Origin: Lentzea jiangxiensis
Lineage (GTDB): Bacteria; Actinomycetota; Actinomycetes; Mycobacteriales; Pseudonocardiaceae
Assembly (NCBI RefSeq): GCF_900104175.1
Contig: NZ_FNIX01000026.1
Span: forward strand, 25,780-89,779
Reading direction: 5' to 3'
DNA length: 64,000 bases
Shown here: positions 42,853-51,068 of the stretch, one piece after another
How the letters are laid out: the number at the start of each line of letters is the position of its first letter
How positions within the stretch are numbered: the stretch's first letter is position 1
Made by a program: the position numbers and the translations under genes
The notes under the pieces: generated by a model
The model's database searches: none
What the model was told of the DNA's origin: nothing
What the model saw: the letters and a program-made list of their open reading frames with translations, nothing else

Positions 42853-43292
42853 CCGTTGATGCGCCCAGGCTGCTGACCGTCGAGCAGGGAAGTCGGGTGG
42901 AAGTCCGCGGTGAAGTCCGTCCGGGTCGTGTCGTCCGGGTGGTACACCGCCTCTCCGGCGTCCAACAGGAACCGTTCGAGCTCACGGCGCAGCGCGGCGA
43001 GGCTGGTCGCCCGGTCGTCGAAGACCGGATCGCCGGCGGGCTCGAGCCGCAGCAACGGCAACGGCGGGTGTTCCGCGTCGTACGCGGCCCTGTCATCGGG
43101 CTTCTCCAGGCTGAGCCCGTGTGCCCGTGCGATCTCCTCGTCGCCGGCGCCGTCAGCCTTCAACCGGGCGATGTACCGGTCGGTCGCCGCGCGGACTTCC
43201 GCGGCGGTCGCCTCCGGTGCGATGCCGAGCTGCGTGTAGCGGTTCGCGCGCGGTACGACGAGCGGCAGCCCGAAAAGTGAGGTCACGTCCAT
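42849..43292 (-). CDS. J-domain-like protein lacking HPD
   Basis: A 147-residue protein. RYTQLGIAPEATAAEVRAAT resembles J-domain helices I-II (Y-x-x-L-G-I), and EKPDDRAAYDAEHPPLP resembles the DPxxRxxYD end of helix IV. The HPD tripeptide needed to stimulate Hsp70 ATPase is absent; KADGAGDEEIARAHGLSLE lies in its place. It is the first gene of the operon and is coupled to Hsp70. ATG 43292 is preceded by GAGCTTGAG. A GTG start at 43379 would add 29 residues. It may be a regulatory J-like adaptor. Confidence 0.65.
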   Translation of the reverse strand: MDVTSLFGLPLVVPRANRYTQLGIAPEATAAEVRAATDRYIARLKADGAGDEEIARAHGLSLEKPDDRAAYDAEHPPLPLLRLEPAGDPVFDDRATSLAALRRELERFLLDAGEAVYHPDDTTRTDFTADFHPTSLLDGQQPGRING

Positions 43293-43570
43293 GAACTCAA
43301 GCTCGATTACGTTTAGCAACGAGACATAACTGGAAGTGAAACCGATAACCGTGCCATCTGGGGCCCCTCCCCCGGTCACTGGTGATCACGATCACATACA
43401 TGATCGCACAGAGTCACTCATGGCCCCAAACGGAGTTCACGTCTTGATCAGAACAACGGCAAATGCCGTGAGGTGCCAAACAGGGTCCGACAGGTCTGAT
43501 CTGCGCATCAAGCCGCTGCAGGTTCGTACTTGTTGATCAAGCCGCCGAGTACCTGTCGACGTCGCACGGA
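43293..43570. other. Leader of the TIR-Hsp70 operon
   Basis: No gene is seen. The region is less GC-rich than its neighbours and contains several GATC/TGATCA elements and the palindrome at 43389. The promoter of the minus-strand operon must lie here, but no reliable -35/-10 pair can be named. Confidence 0.45.
43389..43406. promoter_or_regulatory. CGATCA-N6-TGATCG palindrome, candidate operator
   Basis: Perfect six-base arms (43389-43394 and 43401-43406) around CATACA, about 100 bases upstream of the J-like gene and preceded by an overlapping TGATCACGATCA. It is a plausible operator for an unlinked repressor of the TIR-Hsp70 operon. Confidence 0.4.
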
Positions 43571-43696
43571 CTACGGCTGGGCGTTGCGACTGGGTGGGGG
43601 TGAGGTGTGGTGTCGCGCTTGATGCGGCAGCCGACGGTTGCAGTGGGACACACAGCGGTTCAGCACTGACTTGAGGTGACGCTCGTTGATGATCAG
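43571..43696 (-). pseudogene. Integrase C-terminal remnant (second element type)
   Basis: The minus-strand frame reads LIINERHLKSVLNRCVSHCN followed by RRLPHQ, matching the I-L-N-E-x-H-L-x-x-V-L-x-x-Y-x-x-H-x-N-x-x-R-P-H motif near the end of rve-type integrases. It differs from the HRTHRSL type, so at least two insertion sequences left scars here. Confidence 0.5.
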
Positions 43697-43728
43697 TCGC
43701 GGGCGAAGCCGCGATGATGCCCCACGGG

Positions 43729-43848
43729 CTACGTCGCCACGGCGAGGGATCGGTGGGTGCGGTGCTGGTTGTAGTGCTGCTCGTGCGCTTGCGGCAGCGT
43801 GAGGAACGTCTGCCACCACTCGTCCACGGTGACGAGCCACAACTCCAT
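43729..43848 (-). pseudogene. Integrase C-terminal remnant (HRTHRSL type)
   Basis: A 39-residue minus-strand piece ends QHYNQHRTHRSLAVAT at a stop at 43729. It lies directly against the 3' end of the GH43 gene. The DNA at 43748-43766 is identical to 30623-30641 and one base different from 202-220. Confidence 0.6.
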
Positions 43849-43850
43849 CG

Positions 43851-45404
43851 TCAGGAACGACCAGGTTCGTCGAGCGGGCCGTGGTCGAACCAGTCGAACC
43901 ACGCGGTGCCCTCGGTGGCGTACATGCCGATCACCCGGCCGGTGAAGCCGGTGGCGACCTCCGTGGACAGGTACCTGCCGTCGAGCTCGGCCAGCGGTTC
44001 GGGGTCCGTGCCGACGTGGAAGGCGACGAAGTCGGGGGCGGCGACGTGCAGGCCCGACAGCCTCTCCTCCCCCACCGACCACTTCCGGGCGGACCTGGTG
44101 GTGATCGCGAGGACCACCGGCCCCGCCGGCACGGTGCGGGTGGCCACGACCTGGCGCAGGGGTCCGATGCGGGCGATCACGCTCGCCTGCCCGCCGGCCA
44201 CCTCCAGGTCGTAGTGGTGGCCCTCGTCCAGGCGCACCGACAGGCCGGCGCGACCGGCGCCGTGGTCCAGCAGCACCGCGGTCCGGCTCTCGGGGTGCTG
44301 CTGACGGCGGCCGACGAAGGTGCAGCCCGGCTGGTCCAACGTGCCGCCGGTGGCGTGCAGGGCGAGCCACCCCTGCCGCTCGGTCAGCGACCACGAGCCG
44401 TCCGGGCGCGACCGCGGCGAGATCAGCCGGGGTTCCAGCTCCGGAGCGTCGAAGTCGTCGCGCTGCGGTGCCGGCTCCTGCGGCCGCAGCACGCCCGGCG
44501 CCCGCTCCCGCAGGTCGACGGGTCCGACGCGCGGCCAGCCGTCCTCCCACCGGACGGGGGTGAGGAACGTTTCCCGGCCCAGGACGTGGAACTTGGGGCT
44601 GTACCCTACCGGGCGGGTGGCCAGCAGGACCATCCACCACTCGCCGTCCGGCGTGGTGACCAGGTCGGCGTGGCCGGTGCTCTGGACCGGGTGGTCGGTG
44701 CTGCGGTGCGACAGGATCGGGTTGGCCGGCGCCGACTCCCACGGACCGCGCGGCGAACGGGCGCGCGCCACGGCCACGGTGTGGCCGCGTTCGGTGCCGC
44801 CCTCGGCGATCAGCAGGTACCACCACTCGCCGACGCGGTACAGGTGGGGCGCCTCCGGCCACTGCAACCCGGTGCCGGCCCAGGCGGGGAACGGGTCCTC
44901 GAGCACCTTTCCGCTCCCGGGGTCGATGCGGGCGATCTGCACACCGGTGAAGGTGGGGCCGTGGGCTCCGGCGAAGGCGCACCAGCAGTTGCCGTCGTCG
45001 TCCCACACCAGGTCGGGGTCGATGCCGGGCAGGTTCAGCCACACGGGGTCCGACCAGGGGCCTTCCGGTCGTTCGGCGGTGACGAGGAAGTTGCCGCCCT
45101 GCGAGACGTTCGTGGTGATCATCCAGAACCGGCCGTTGTGGTGCCGGATCGTGGGGGCATAGATGCCGTCGGACGCCATCGCGTCGGCCGGCAGCGGCAA
45201 CTGCTCCGGGCGGTCGAGGACGTTGCCGATCTGCCGCCAGTGCACCAGGTCGCGGCTGTGGAAGATCGGCACGCCCGGGAAGTACTCGAAGCTGGAGCAC
45301 ACCAGGTAGTAGTCCTCGCCGACCCGGCACACGCTGGGGTCGGGGTGGAACCCGGGGATCACGGGGTTGTCGTAGAACGACGTGCCGGAGTTCGGTGAGT
45401 TCAT
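43851..45404 (-). CDS. Glycoside hydrolase family 43 beta-xylosidase/arabinofuranosidase-like
   Basis: A 517-residue enzyme without signal peptide, so it hydrolyses imported oligosaccharides in the cytosol. The five-bladed GH43 catalytic domain (about 10-310) shows the general-base Asp in NPVIPGFHPDPSVCRVG, the pKa-modulating Asp in PGIDPDLVWDDDGN and the acid Glu in LQWPEAPHLYRV. The C-terminal 190 residues form the beta-sandwich common in GH43 beta-xylosidases (GH43_C2). ATG 45404 has AAGGAAA upstream. It ends the sugar operon downstream of the permease. Xylo- or arabino-oligosaccharides are the likely substrates. Confidence 0.92.
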   Translation of the reverse strand: MNSPNSGTSFYDNPVIPGFHPDPSVCRVGEDYYLVCSSFEYFPGVPIFHSRDLVHWRQIGNVLDRPEQLPLPADAMASDGIYAPTIRHHNGRFWMITTNVSQGGNFLVTAERPEGPWSDPVWLNLPGIDPDLVWDDDGNCWCAFAGAHGPTFTGVQIARIDPGSGKVLEDPFPAWAGTGLQWPEAPHLYRVGEWWYLLIAEGGTERGHTVAVARARSPRGPWESAPANPILSHRSTDHPVQSTGHADLVTTPDGEWWMVLLATRPVGYSPKFHVLGRETFLTPVRWEDGWPRVGPVDLRERAPGVLRPQEPAPQRDDFDAPELEPRLISPRSRPDGSWSLTERQGWLALHATGGTLDQPGCTFVGRRQQHPESRTAVLLDHGAGRAGLSVRLDEGHHYDLEVAGGQASVIARIGPLRQVVATRTVPAGPVVLAITTRSARKWSVGEERLSGLHVAAPDFVAFHVGTDPEPLAELDGRYLSTEVATGFTGRVIGMYATEGTAWFDWFDHGPLDEPGRS

Positions 45405-45427
45405 GGTTTCCTTGATGTGCGAGGGAT

Positions 45428-46279
45428 TCAGCCCTTGAAGGCGCCTTCGAGGATTCCGGCGACCATGCGGCGGCCGGCCAGGACGAACAGCACGACCAGC
45501 GGGACGGTGGCCAGGAACGAGCCGGACATGGCCAGGCCGAGGTCCACGTCGTAGCTGTTCTGCAGCGCCTTGATGGCGATCTGGGCGGTGTAGCGCTCGG
45601 GTGACTTGAGCACGATGAACGGCCACAGGAAGTCGTTCCACGCCGTGACGAACCCGAACAGGCCCAGGACGAACGCGGCCGGCCGCACGATCGGGAACGC
45701 GATGCGCCAGAACACCTGCCCGGTGCTCGCGCCGTCGATGCGGGCCGCCTGCACCAGCTCGTCGCTGATGGTCGCCGAGATGTGCTGGCGCATCCAGAAG
45801 ATGCCGAACGCGCTCGCCAGGCCGGGCACGATGAGCGCCTGCAGCGTGTCGACCCAGCCCAGCTCGGACATGATCAGGTACTGCGGGATGACCGAGAGCT
45901 GCGTCGGCACGGTCATCGTCAGCACCACCACCAGGAACAGCGTGTTGCGGCCGGGGAAGCGCAGCTTCGCGAACGCGAAACCGGCCAGCGCGCACAGCAC
46001 CGCCTGGCCGATCCCGATCGCGGTGGCCACGACCAGGCTGTTGAGCAGCGACTGCACGAACGGCACCGTGTCCACGACCAGGCCGGCGAGGTGGAGGAAG
46101 TTGCCGCCGGGCACGACCTCGGGCGGCATCCGCGTCGCGGTCGCGGTGTCCGTCGTGGCCACGATGAACATCCAGTACAGCGGGAACAGGCACGCGACGG
46201 TGGCGACACCCAGCAGCAGGTAGGTCCACCAGCGGACCCGGTCGAGGCGCCGGCGGCGCGGCGCGGTGGTGGTCGTCAT
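45428..46279 (-). CDS. Carbohydrate ABC transporter permease (MalG-like)
   Basis: A 283-residue inner-membrane permease with six helices and the conserved EAA loop ELVQAARIDGASTGQVFWRIAFPI, which contacts the ATPase. It begins MTTTTAPRRRR and ends VAGILEGAFKG, typical of MalG-type subunits. It overlaps the MalF-like gene closely. No ATPase gene is present, as usual in actinobacterial sugar importers, which share a common MsiK-type ATPase encoded elsewhere. Confidence 0.94.
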   Translation of the reverse strand: MTTTTAPRRRRLDRVRWWTYLLLGVATVACLFPLYWMFIVATTDTATATRMPPEVVPGGNFLHLAGLVVDTVPFVQSLLNSLVVATAIGIGQAVLCALAGFAFAKLRFPGRNTLFLVVVLTMTVPTQLSVIPQYLIMSELGWVDTLQALIVPGLASAFGIFWMRQHISATISDELVQAARIDGASTGQVFWRIAFPIVRPAAFVLGLFGFVTAWNDFLWPFIVLKSPERYTAQIAIKALQNSYDVDLGLAMSGSFLATVPLVVLFVLAGRRMVAGILEGAFKG

Positions 46280-47235
46280 CAGTCCGCCTTGATCCGGGTG
46301 GACAGCAGGTAGTTGAGCGCGGCGATCGCCACGACCATGACGAACAGCGCGACGCCGACCGCCGAGCCGTAGCCGAACTCGAACTGCCCGAAGCCCTGTT
46401 CGTAGAGGAACAGCGTCAGCGTCTGGCACTGCCGCACCGCCCCGCAGGTGAGTGGCGCGCCCGTGGCGATCAGCAGCGGCTCGGTGAAGATCTGCAGGCC
46501 GCCGATGGTCGAGGTGACCACGGTGAAGATGATCACCGGGCGCAGCGAGGGCACGGAGATGTGGCGGAAGCGCTGCCACGGTCCCGCGCCGTCGATGGCC
46601 GCCGCCTCGAACACCGAGCGGGGCACGGATTGAAGCGAGGCCAGGTACAGCAGCGTGGTGTAGCCGAACCACCGCCACGTCACCATGGTCGCGATCAGCA
46701 GATGACTGCCCCAAGTGGACTGCACGAAGTCCACCGGTTCCACGCCGACCAGCCCGAGCAGCCAGTTCAACAGGCCGTAGTCGCGGTCGAACAGCTGCAC
46801 GAACACGATCGCCGTGGCCGCCACCGAGGTGACGTACGGGACCAGCACCGACATCCGGAAGAACAGCGCGAACCGCAGCCGGGCGTGGTTGAGCACGTGC
46901 GCCAGCACCAGGGCGAGCAGCAGTTGCGGCACGGTGGACAGCGCCCAGATGCTCACCGTGTTGCCGGCGGCGTTCCAGAACCGCGGATCGCCGAACATGC
47001 GGGTGAAGTTGTCGAACCCGATGAACACCTGGTCGCCGATGGGGTTCCAGTCGAACAGGGCCACGTAGAACGTGAAGGCGAACGGGAACAGCCCGAACAC
47101 CCCGAAGATCACGAAGAACGGGGCTATGTAGGCGTACGCCGACAGGCGCTCGCCCACACCCGCGATCTTCTTGGTCCTGGGCGGAGGTGGCGCGGCCCTG
47201 GAGGCCGGGGAGAGCGTGGCGGTCACGGCGGTCAC
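46279..47235 (-). CDS. Carbohydrate ABC transporter permease (MalF-like)
   Basis: A 318-residue permease with six helices (first: AYAYIAPFFVIFGVFGLFPF) and the EAA loop SVFEAAAIDGAGPWQRFRHISVPSL. GTG 47235 overlaps the lipoprotein stop (GTGA). A second in-frame GTG at 47226 is possible. It pairs with the MalG-like subunit for oligosaccharide uptake. Confidence 0.94.
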   Translation of the reverse strand: MTAVTATLSPASRAAPPPPRTKKIAGVGERLSAYAYIAPFFVIFGVFGLFPFAFTFYVALFDWNPIGDQVFIGFDNFTRMFGDPRFWNAAGNTVSIWALSTVPQLLLALVLAHVLNHARLRFALFFRMSVLVPYVTSVAATAIVFVQLFDRDYGLLNWLLGLVGVEPVDFVQSTWGSHLLIATMVTWRWFGYTTLLYLASLQSVPRSVFEAAAIDGAGPWQRFRHISVPSLRPVIIFTVVTSTIGGLQIFTEPLLIATGAPLTCGAVRQCQTLTLFLYEQGFGQFEFGYGSAVGVALFVMVVAIAALNYLLSTRIKAD

Positions 47236-48497
47236 TCGGCGATGGCGGTCTTGATGTTGCGCAGCGCGTCGTCCCACGCCGTGGCCGGGTTGCCGCCGCT
47301 CTGCTCGACGTTGGTGATGGCGTTGAGGAACTCCTGGCCTATGACCGCGCTGTCGGGGCCGATGTAGAACGGCTTGAGCCCGAGCAGCGAGTCGGTGTAG
47401 ATCTTGCCGATCGGCGCGTCGGAGAAGAACGGGTCCTTCGCGTCGGCGAGCTTGCCGTCCCGGTAGACCGACGGGGTGGAAGGCAGGGCGCCGACCCGCA
47501 CGAAGTGCTCCAACTGACCCTGGGGCGACTGCATCTCCTTGATGTACTCCCAGGCCGCCTGCGGGTTCTTGGCGCGCTTGGGGATGGCCAGGTAGCTGCC
47601 GCCCCAGTTGCCGGAGCCGCCGGGGATCGTCGCGATGTCCCACTTGCCCTTGGTGTCGGGCGCGGTGCTGCGGATGGTGTTGAGCATCCACGACGGCGCG
47701 GCCACGGCCGCGTACTGGCCCTGCGCCATGCCGGCGCTCCACGCGCTCTCGAACGAGGACTGCCCGGAGGTGATCCCGGCGGTCGCCGCCTTGATGCCGA
47801 GGTCGAACGCGGCCTTCACCTGCGGGTTGGTGTTGTGGACCAGCTTGCGGTCCGCGCTGTGGTACTTCTCCGAGACCTGGTTGACCGCCTGGTAGAACAC
47901 GCTGGTGCCCGCGTTGTCGGTGAACGCCTTGCCGGTGGCCTGCTTGTAGCGCTTGCCCGTCTCGATGAACGCGTCCCACGTCGGCCACAACGCACTCACC
48001 GCGGCCCGGTCGGTGGGCAGTCCGGCGGCAGCGAACAGGTCGGTCCGGTACGCCACGGCCATCCCGCCCACGTCCGTCGGCACGCCCAGCACCTCGCCGT
48101 CCTTGGCGACGCTCTGCCGCCACACCCAGTCCAGGTAGTCGTCCTTGACGTCGTCGGCGCCCAACGTCCGCAGGTCCACGAAGTTCTGCGGCTGCTCCAC
48201 GAACTGCGGCAGGTTGTCGCCCTGGATGAGCACCAGGTCCGGCACCTTGCCGCCGGCCAGCGCCGTGGTCAACGACTGGGCGGTCTCCGTGGAGGTGCCC
48301 ACCTCGGTCAGCTTGATCTGGATGTCCGGGCGCTTCGCTTTATACGCGTCGACGGTCAGCTTCTGGTTGATGGCGGAGAACGACCAGAACTCGAAGGACT
48401 TGCCGTCGCCTCCCCCACCGCCTCCGGTGCCGGGTGCGCAGGCGGTGAGGAGGGCCAGAACCGCAACGGCGCGGAGCAGGGGTGAGCGGAGTTTCAC
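47232..48497 (-). CDS. Extracellular sugar-binding lipoprotein
   Basis: A 421-residue solute-binding protein of cluster B. Residues 1-20 form a lipoprotein signal with lipobox LLTAC (Cys20), followed by a glycine-rich tether. The mature part has FEFWSFSAINQKLTVDAYKA and GKVPDLVLIQGDNLPQFVE, typical of carbohydrate-binding subunits. GTG 48497 follows TTGGAGAAAC. It is the first gene of the sugar operon. A LacI-type operator lies 134 bases upstream. Confidence 0.93.
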   Translation of the reverse strand: MKLRSPLLRAVAVLALLTACAPGTGGGGGGDGKSFEFWSFSAINQKLTVDAYKAKRPDIQIKLTEVGTSTETAQSLTTALAGGKVPDLVLIQGDNLPQFVEQPQNFVDLRTLGADDVKDDYLDWVWRQSVAKDGEVLGVPTDVGGMAVAYRTDLFAAAGLPTDRAAVSALWPTWDAFIETGKRYKQATGKAFTDNAGTSVFYQAVNQVSEKYHSADRKLVHNTNPQVKAAFDLGIKAATAGITSGQSSFESAWSAGMAQGQYAAVAAPSWMLNTIRSTAPDTKGKWDIATIPGGSGNWGGSYLAIPKRAKNPQAAWEYIKEMQSPQGQLEHFVRVGALPSTPSVYRDGKLADAKDPFFSDAPIGKIYTDSLLGLKPFYIGPDSAVIGQEFLNAITNVEQSGGNPATAWDDALRNIKTAIAE

Positions 48498-48630
48498 GAC
48501 GTTTCTCCAAGGTGTGCGAGAACAAGTGGCACCGCCACCGCGCGGTGGGGTCACCAAAAGCGGGCGATCTCGTGAATCGGGCCGAACTCCTGCCGCACCA
48601 TGCGGTCGAACTCTTCATCTCGCCCGTGAT

Positions 48631-48645
48631 TGTTAGCGCTCACGA
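48631..48645. promoter_or_regulatory. LacI-family operator-like site
   Basis: TGTTAGCGCTCACGA has the central AGCGCT and flanking T-G-T/A-C-A pattern typical of LacI-family operators in front of actinobacterial sugar operons. It lies about 135 bases upstream of the lipoprotein gene. No LacI regulator gene is in the window, so the regulator would be encoded elsewhere. Confidence 0.5.
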
Positions 48646-48755
48646 CAGTAAGGTGCGCCACAGGCGTCGTCAAGAACCGTTGCACTCATTGCAATCCCCC
48701 AATCAAAAATTGGTCCACAGTGGATCTTTGACACAAGCTTTGTGAACGCGAACTA

Positions 48756-48781
48756 GCTAAAATTTTCGAAAACCTGTTAGC
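48756..48781. repeat. GCTAA-N16-TTAGC inverted repeat in AT-rich leader
   Basis: Five-base arms enclose an inner TTTTCGAAAA palindrome. The surrounding 48700-48790 is the most AT-rich stretch nearby and probably promoter DNA for the sugar operon or a former insertion-sequence end. Confidence 0.3.
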
Positions 48782-48873
48782 AGTGAAGGCTTGGGCGACG
48801 TTGGGGCTGCCGATCACCCTGTCCATGCAGCTCAAAGACATGTGCAACAACGGGTTGAAGCGCTCTGCTGCCC

Positions 48874-49154
48874 GTGAGCGATCGGGACGAGGACGTAGAA
48901 GCTCCGGCGCTGCGACACCAGATCGACGTCCCGGAAGGCCAGCCGGGCAGGACTCGCCGCGGTTCTCCCCCGGTGGCCGGGCGTTCCTCACGGCACTGTC
49001 ACACCGAGCGCCGATCGGGACACTTCACCGGATCCGACTGGTGATTCACCCTGAAACGGTGCTGCGCCGGCACCGCGACCTCCTGGCACGACGCCACGCG
49101 CTCAACTCCCGCATCCAGCGGAGCCCGTCAAACGAATGGTGTGACTCAGGATGA
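48874..49154 (+). pseudogene. Integrase N-terminal remnant with frameshift
   Basis: One plus-strand frame from GTG 48874 reads VEAPALRHQIDVPEGQPGRT, like the E-I-L-A-L-R-H-Q-I-A-V-L-x-R-Q-x-x-R start of rve integrases. The next frame continues RFSPGGRAFLTALSHRA and IRLVIHPETVLRRHRDLLAR, the following helix-turn-helix portion. One frameshift separates them and the catalytic core is missing. It lies on the opposite strand to the C-terminal scars. Confidence 0.65.
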
Positions 49155-49240
49155 AGGTACTCACTTGTGTTCGGCGGCCAGGCGCTGTCGAACACGATGT
49201 CGAACGCAGTGAGCGCGGGTTCCACCGCATCGTCCAGCGC

Positions 49241-50011
49241 TCACGCCGGGTTGCGGCTGCCGGTGGATTCGTGGGACTCGTTGAGCCGTGCGAGCCATTC
49301 GCGCAGCAGGCCGGCTTCGAAGACGCTGAAGCCTGCGTCGATCACGGGGTCGGCGTTGTCGGCGGGGGTGATGATCGCGAGCAATGATCGTGCACGGTCG
49401 GCGATGTGGGAGCGGTCGTCGGCACGCGGTTTCGCCTGCTCCATCAGGGCGTCGAGCACGATGTCGCGCAACGGCCGGATCAACTGGGCGTGCCGCGCCT
49501 GTTCCGGCTGGGCCAGCAGGAGCAGAACCGCGCCTGTCGTGGACGCCTCGATGGCCACCACGGCCGCCTCGACAGGCACCCGGAGCAGGCCCTGCACTTT
49601 GGCGCGTTCGAGCATGCCGCGCAGGATGGCCCGGTTCTCCGTTGCCGCCGCGGGGCGGCGGCCCGGCCGCAGGTTTCCGTACATCAGCGTGTAGATGGCG
49701 GGATTGGCCAACCCGAACTCGACGTGCACCTCCCAGCCCCGGCGCAGGTCGTCGACAGGGTCCTCGCTGGGCTCGAACGCGCGCTTCTCGGCGAGGTAGC
49801 TCTCGAAGCCGAAGCTGGCCACGGCGTCGAGCAGCCCGTCCTTGTCCCCGAAGAGCCGGTACAGAGTCGGCGTCTGAACTCCGGCCGCTGCCGCGACGGC
49901 TCGGGTGGACAGCGCGGACGGCCCGGCATCGGCGAGCAGTTTCACTGCCGAACTGAGGATGCGCTCGCGTTGTCCGTCGGACCCGCCGCCGCGCCGATCG
50001 TCGGGGTTCAC
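49241..50011 (-). CDS. TetR-family transcriptional regulator
   Basis: A 256-residue regulator. The N-terminal DNA-binding domain is clear (ERILSSAVKLLADAGPSALSTRAVAAAAGVQTPTLYRLFGDKDGLL, about residues 15-62). The ligand-binding C-terminal domain contains LANPAIYTLMYGNLRPG, as in TetR_C-type regulators. GTG 50011 abuts the palindrome TGTCAACG/CGTTGACA, so autorepression and control of the divergent genes are likely. The divergent targets are a broken aldo/keto reductase and a WrbA-like flavoprotein, suggesting redox or electrophile sensing. Confidence 0.93.
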   Translation of the reverse strand: MNPDDRRGGGSDGQRERILSSAVKLLADAGPSALSTRAVAAAAGVQTPTLYRLFGDKDGLLDAVASFGFESYLAEKRAFEPSEDPVDDLRRGWEVHVEFGLANPAIYTLMYGNLRPGRRPAAATENRAILRGMLERAKVQGLLRVPVEAAVVAIEASTTGAVLLLLAQPEQARHAQLIRPLRDIVLDALMEQAKPRADDRSHIADRARSLLAIITPADNADPVIDAGFSVFEAGLLREWLARLNESHESTGSRNPA

Positions 50012-50012
50012 G

Positions 50013-50086
50013 TGTCAACGATAACAGGAATGTGTTGACGTTGACAGTGACATCGTTACGGTCTTAGCGTTATCGATGTCAACAGA
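50013..50086. promoter_or_regulatory. TetR operator region
   Basis: Perfect arms TGTCAACG (50013-50020) and CGTTGACA (50039-50046) surround 18 bases. A related element, GTTATCGATGTCAACA, lies at 50069-50084 and resembles the reverse complement of 50013-50025. The cluster of similar sequences in the divergent intergenic region is the expected binding site of the adjacent TetR protein. Confidence 0.6.
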
Positions 50087-50098
50087 TGAGGAGCAGCG

Positions 50099-50277
50099 GT
50101 GGCTGACGGCAAACGGCTGGAACAGGTCCGGCTCGGTGGCCGGGAGATGACGGTGGGCCGCAGGGCCTCGGCTGCATGGGATGAGCGAGTTCTACGGCGA
50201 CACCGACGATCGCCGAGCAGGTGGCCGGCGATCGCTACCCGGACATGACCGACACCGCGGGCTCACGCGAGTCCTGA
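50099..50277 (+). pseudogene. Internally deleted aldo/keto reductase
   Basis: GTG 50099, with GAGGAGC upstream, starts VADGKRLEQVRLGGREMTVG. After a one-base shift the sequence continues QGLGCMGMSEFYGDTDD, the conserved start of actinobacterial aldo/keto reductases. The next piece, EQVAGDRYPDMTDTAGSRES and stop, matches their C-terminus. About 260 central residues are missing. The promoter and TetR operator remain, so the gene was probably the regulator's original target. Confidence 0.7.
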
Positions 50278-50307
50278 GCCAACCCCGCACGACGAAAGGA
50301 GACCGAC

Positions 50308-50892
50308 ATGCCATCCGTTCACGTCGCCATCGCCTACTACTCCGGCTACGGGCACACCCTCGAGATCGCCAAGGCCGTCCGCGACGGCATCGAGTCGGTG
50401 CCCGAGGCCCGCGCCGACATGGTCGACGTAGCTGACATGTCCGACGCGAAGTGGGCGATCCTCGATGCCGGTGACGCGATCATCTTCGGAACACCGACCT
50501 ACATGGGATCTGCATCCGGGGCGTTCCACGCATTCGCCGAAGCGACCTCGAAGCGCTGGATGACCCAGCAGTGGCTGGACAAACTCGCGTCCGGGTTCAC
50601 CAACTCCGGATCGATGAGCGGCGACAAGCTGCACACGCTGCAGTACCTGTCCCTGCTCGCGGCACAACACGGCATGCACTGGGTCAGCTTGGGCCTGATG
50701 CCCGGCTGGAACACCACCACCAGCAACGAACACGACGACAACCGGCTCGGGTTCTACCTCGGCGCGGGAGCCCAAACCTGGAACGACCAAGGCCCGGACG
50801 CCGTCCACACCGCCGACCTGAGCACGGCACGCCACCTCGGGGCCCGGGTCGCAACACAAGCCCTGCGCTATCAACATCCGGTCGCGTCATAG
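50308..50892 (+). CDS. WrbA-like flavodoxin/NAD(P)H:quinone oxidoreductase
   Basis: A 194-residue flavodoxin-fold protein. AIAYYSGYGHTLEIAKAV (FMN phosphate loop), IFGTPTYMGSASGAFHAFAE and FTNSGSMSGDKLHTLQYLSLLAAQHGMHWV match the NAD(P)H-dependent FMN reductase/WrbA group. It would reduce quinones by two electrons, avoiding redox cycling. The ATG follows AAAGGAG. Its position behind the TetR operator suggests induction by quinone or electrophile stress. Confidence 0.9.
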   Translation: MPSVHVAIAYYSGYGHTLEIAKAVRDGIESVPEARADMVDVADMSDAKWAILDAGDAIIFGTPTYMGSASGAFHAFAEATSKRWMTQQWLDKLASGFTNSGSMSGDKLHTLQYLSLLAAQHGMHWVSLGLMPGWNTTTSNEHDDNRLGFYLGAGAQTWNDQGPDAVHTADLSTARHLGARVATQALRYQHPVAS

Positions 50893-51068
50893 ACCCGCGA
50901 TCGGCTCGACAACGCCCACCGCGCCCAGCAACGGTCGAGACCGTGTCACGAGGTCCGCCGCGTCATGAGAACCAGTCTCGACAAGTGCAGCCGGCGCGGG
51001 TGTGTCACACGAGCGTGCAACCCAGGTCCGCCCGTCGCCGTCGAGGCGGCGGGCGGACCGACGCGGGA

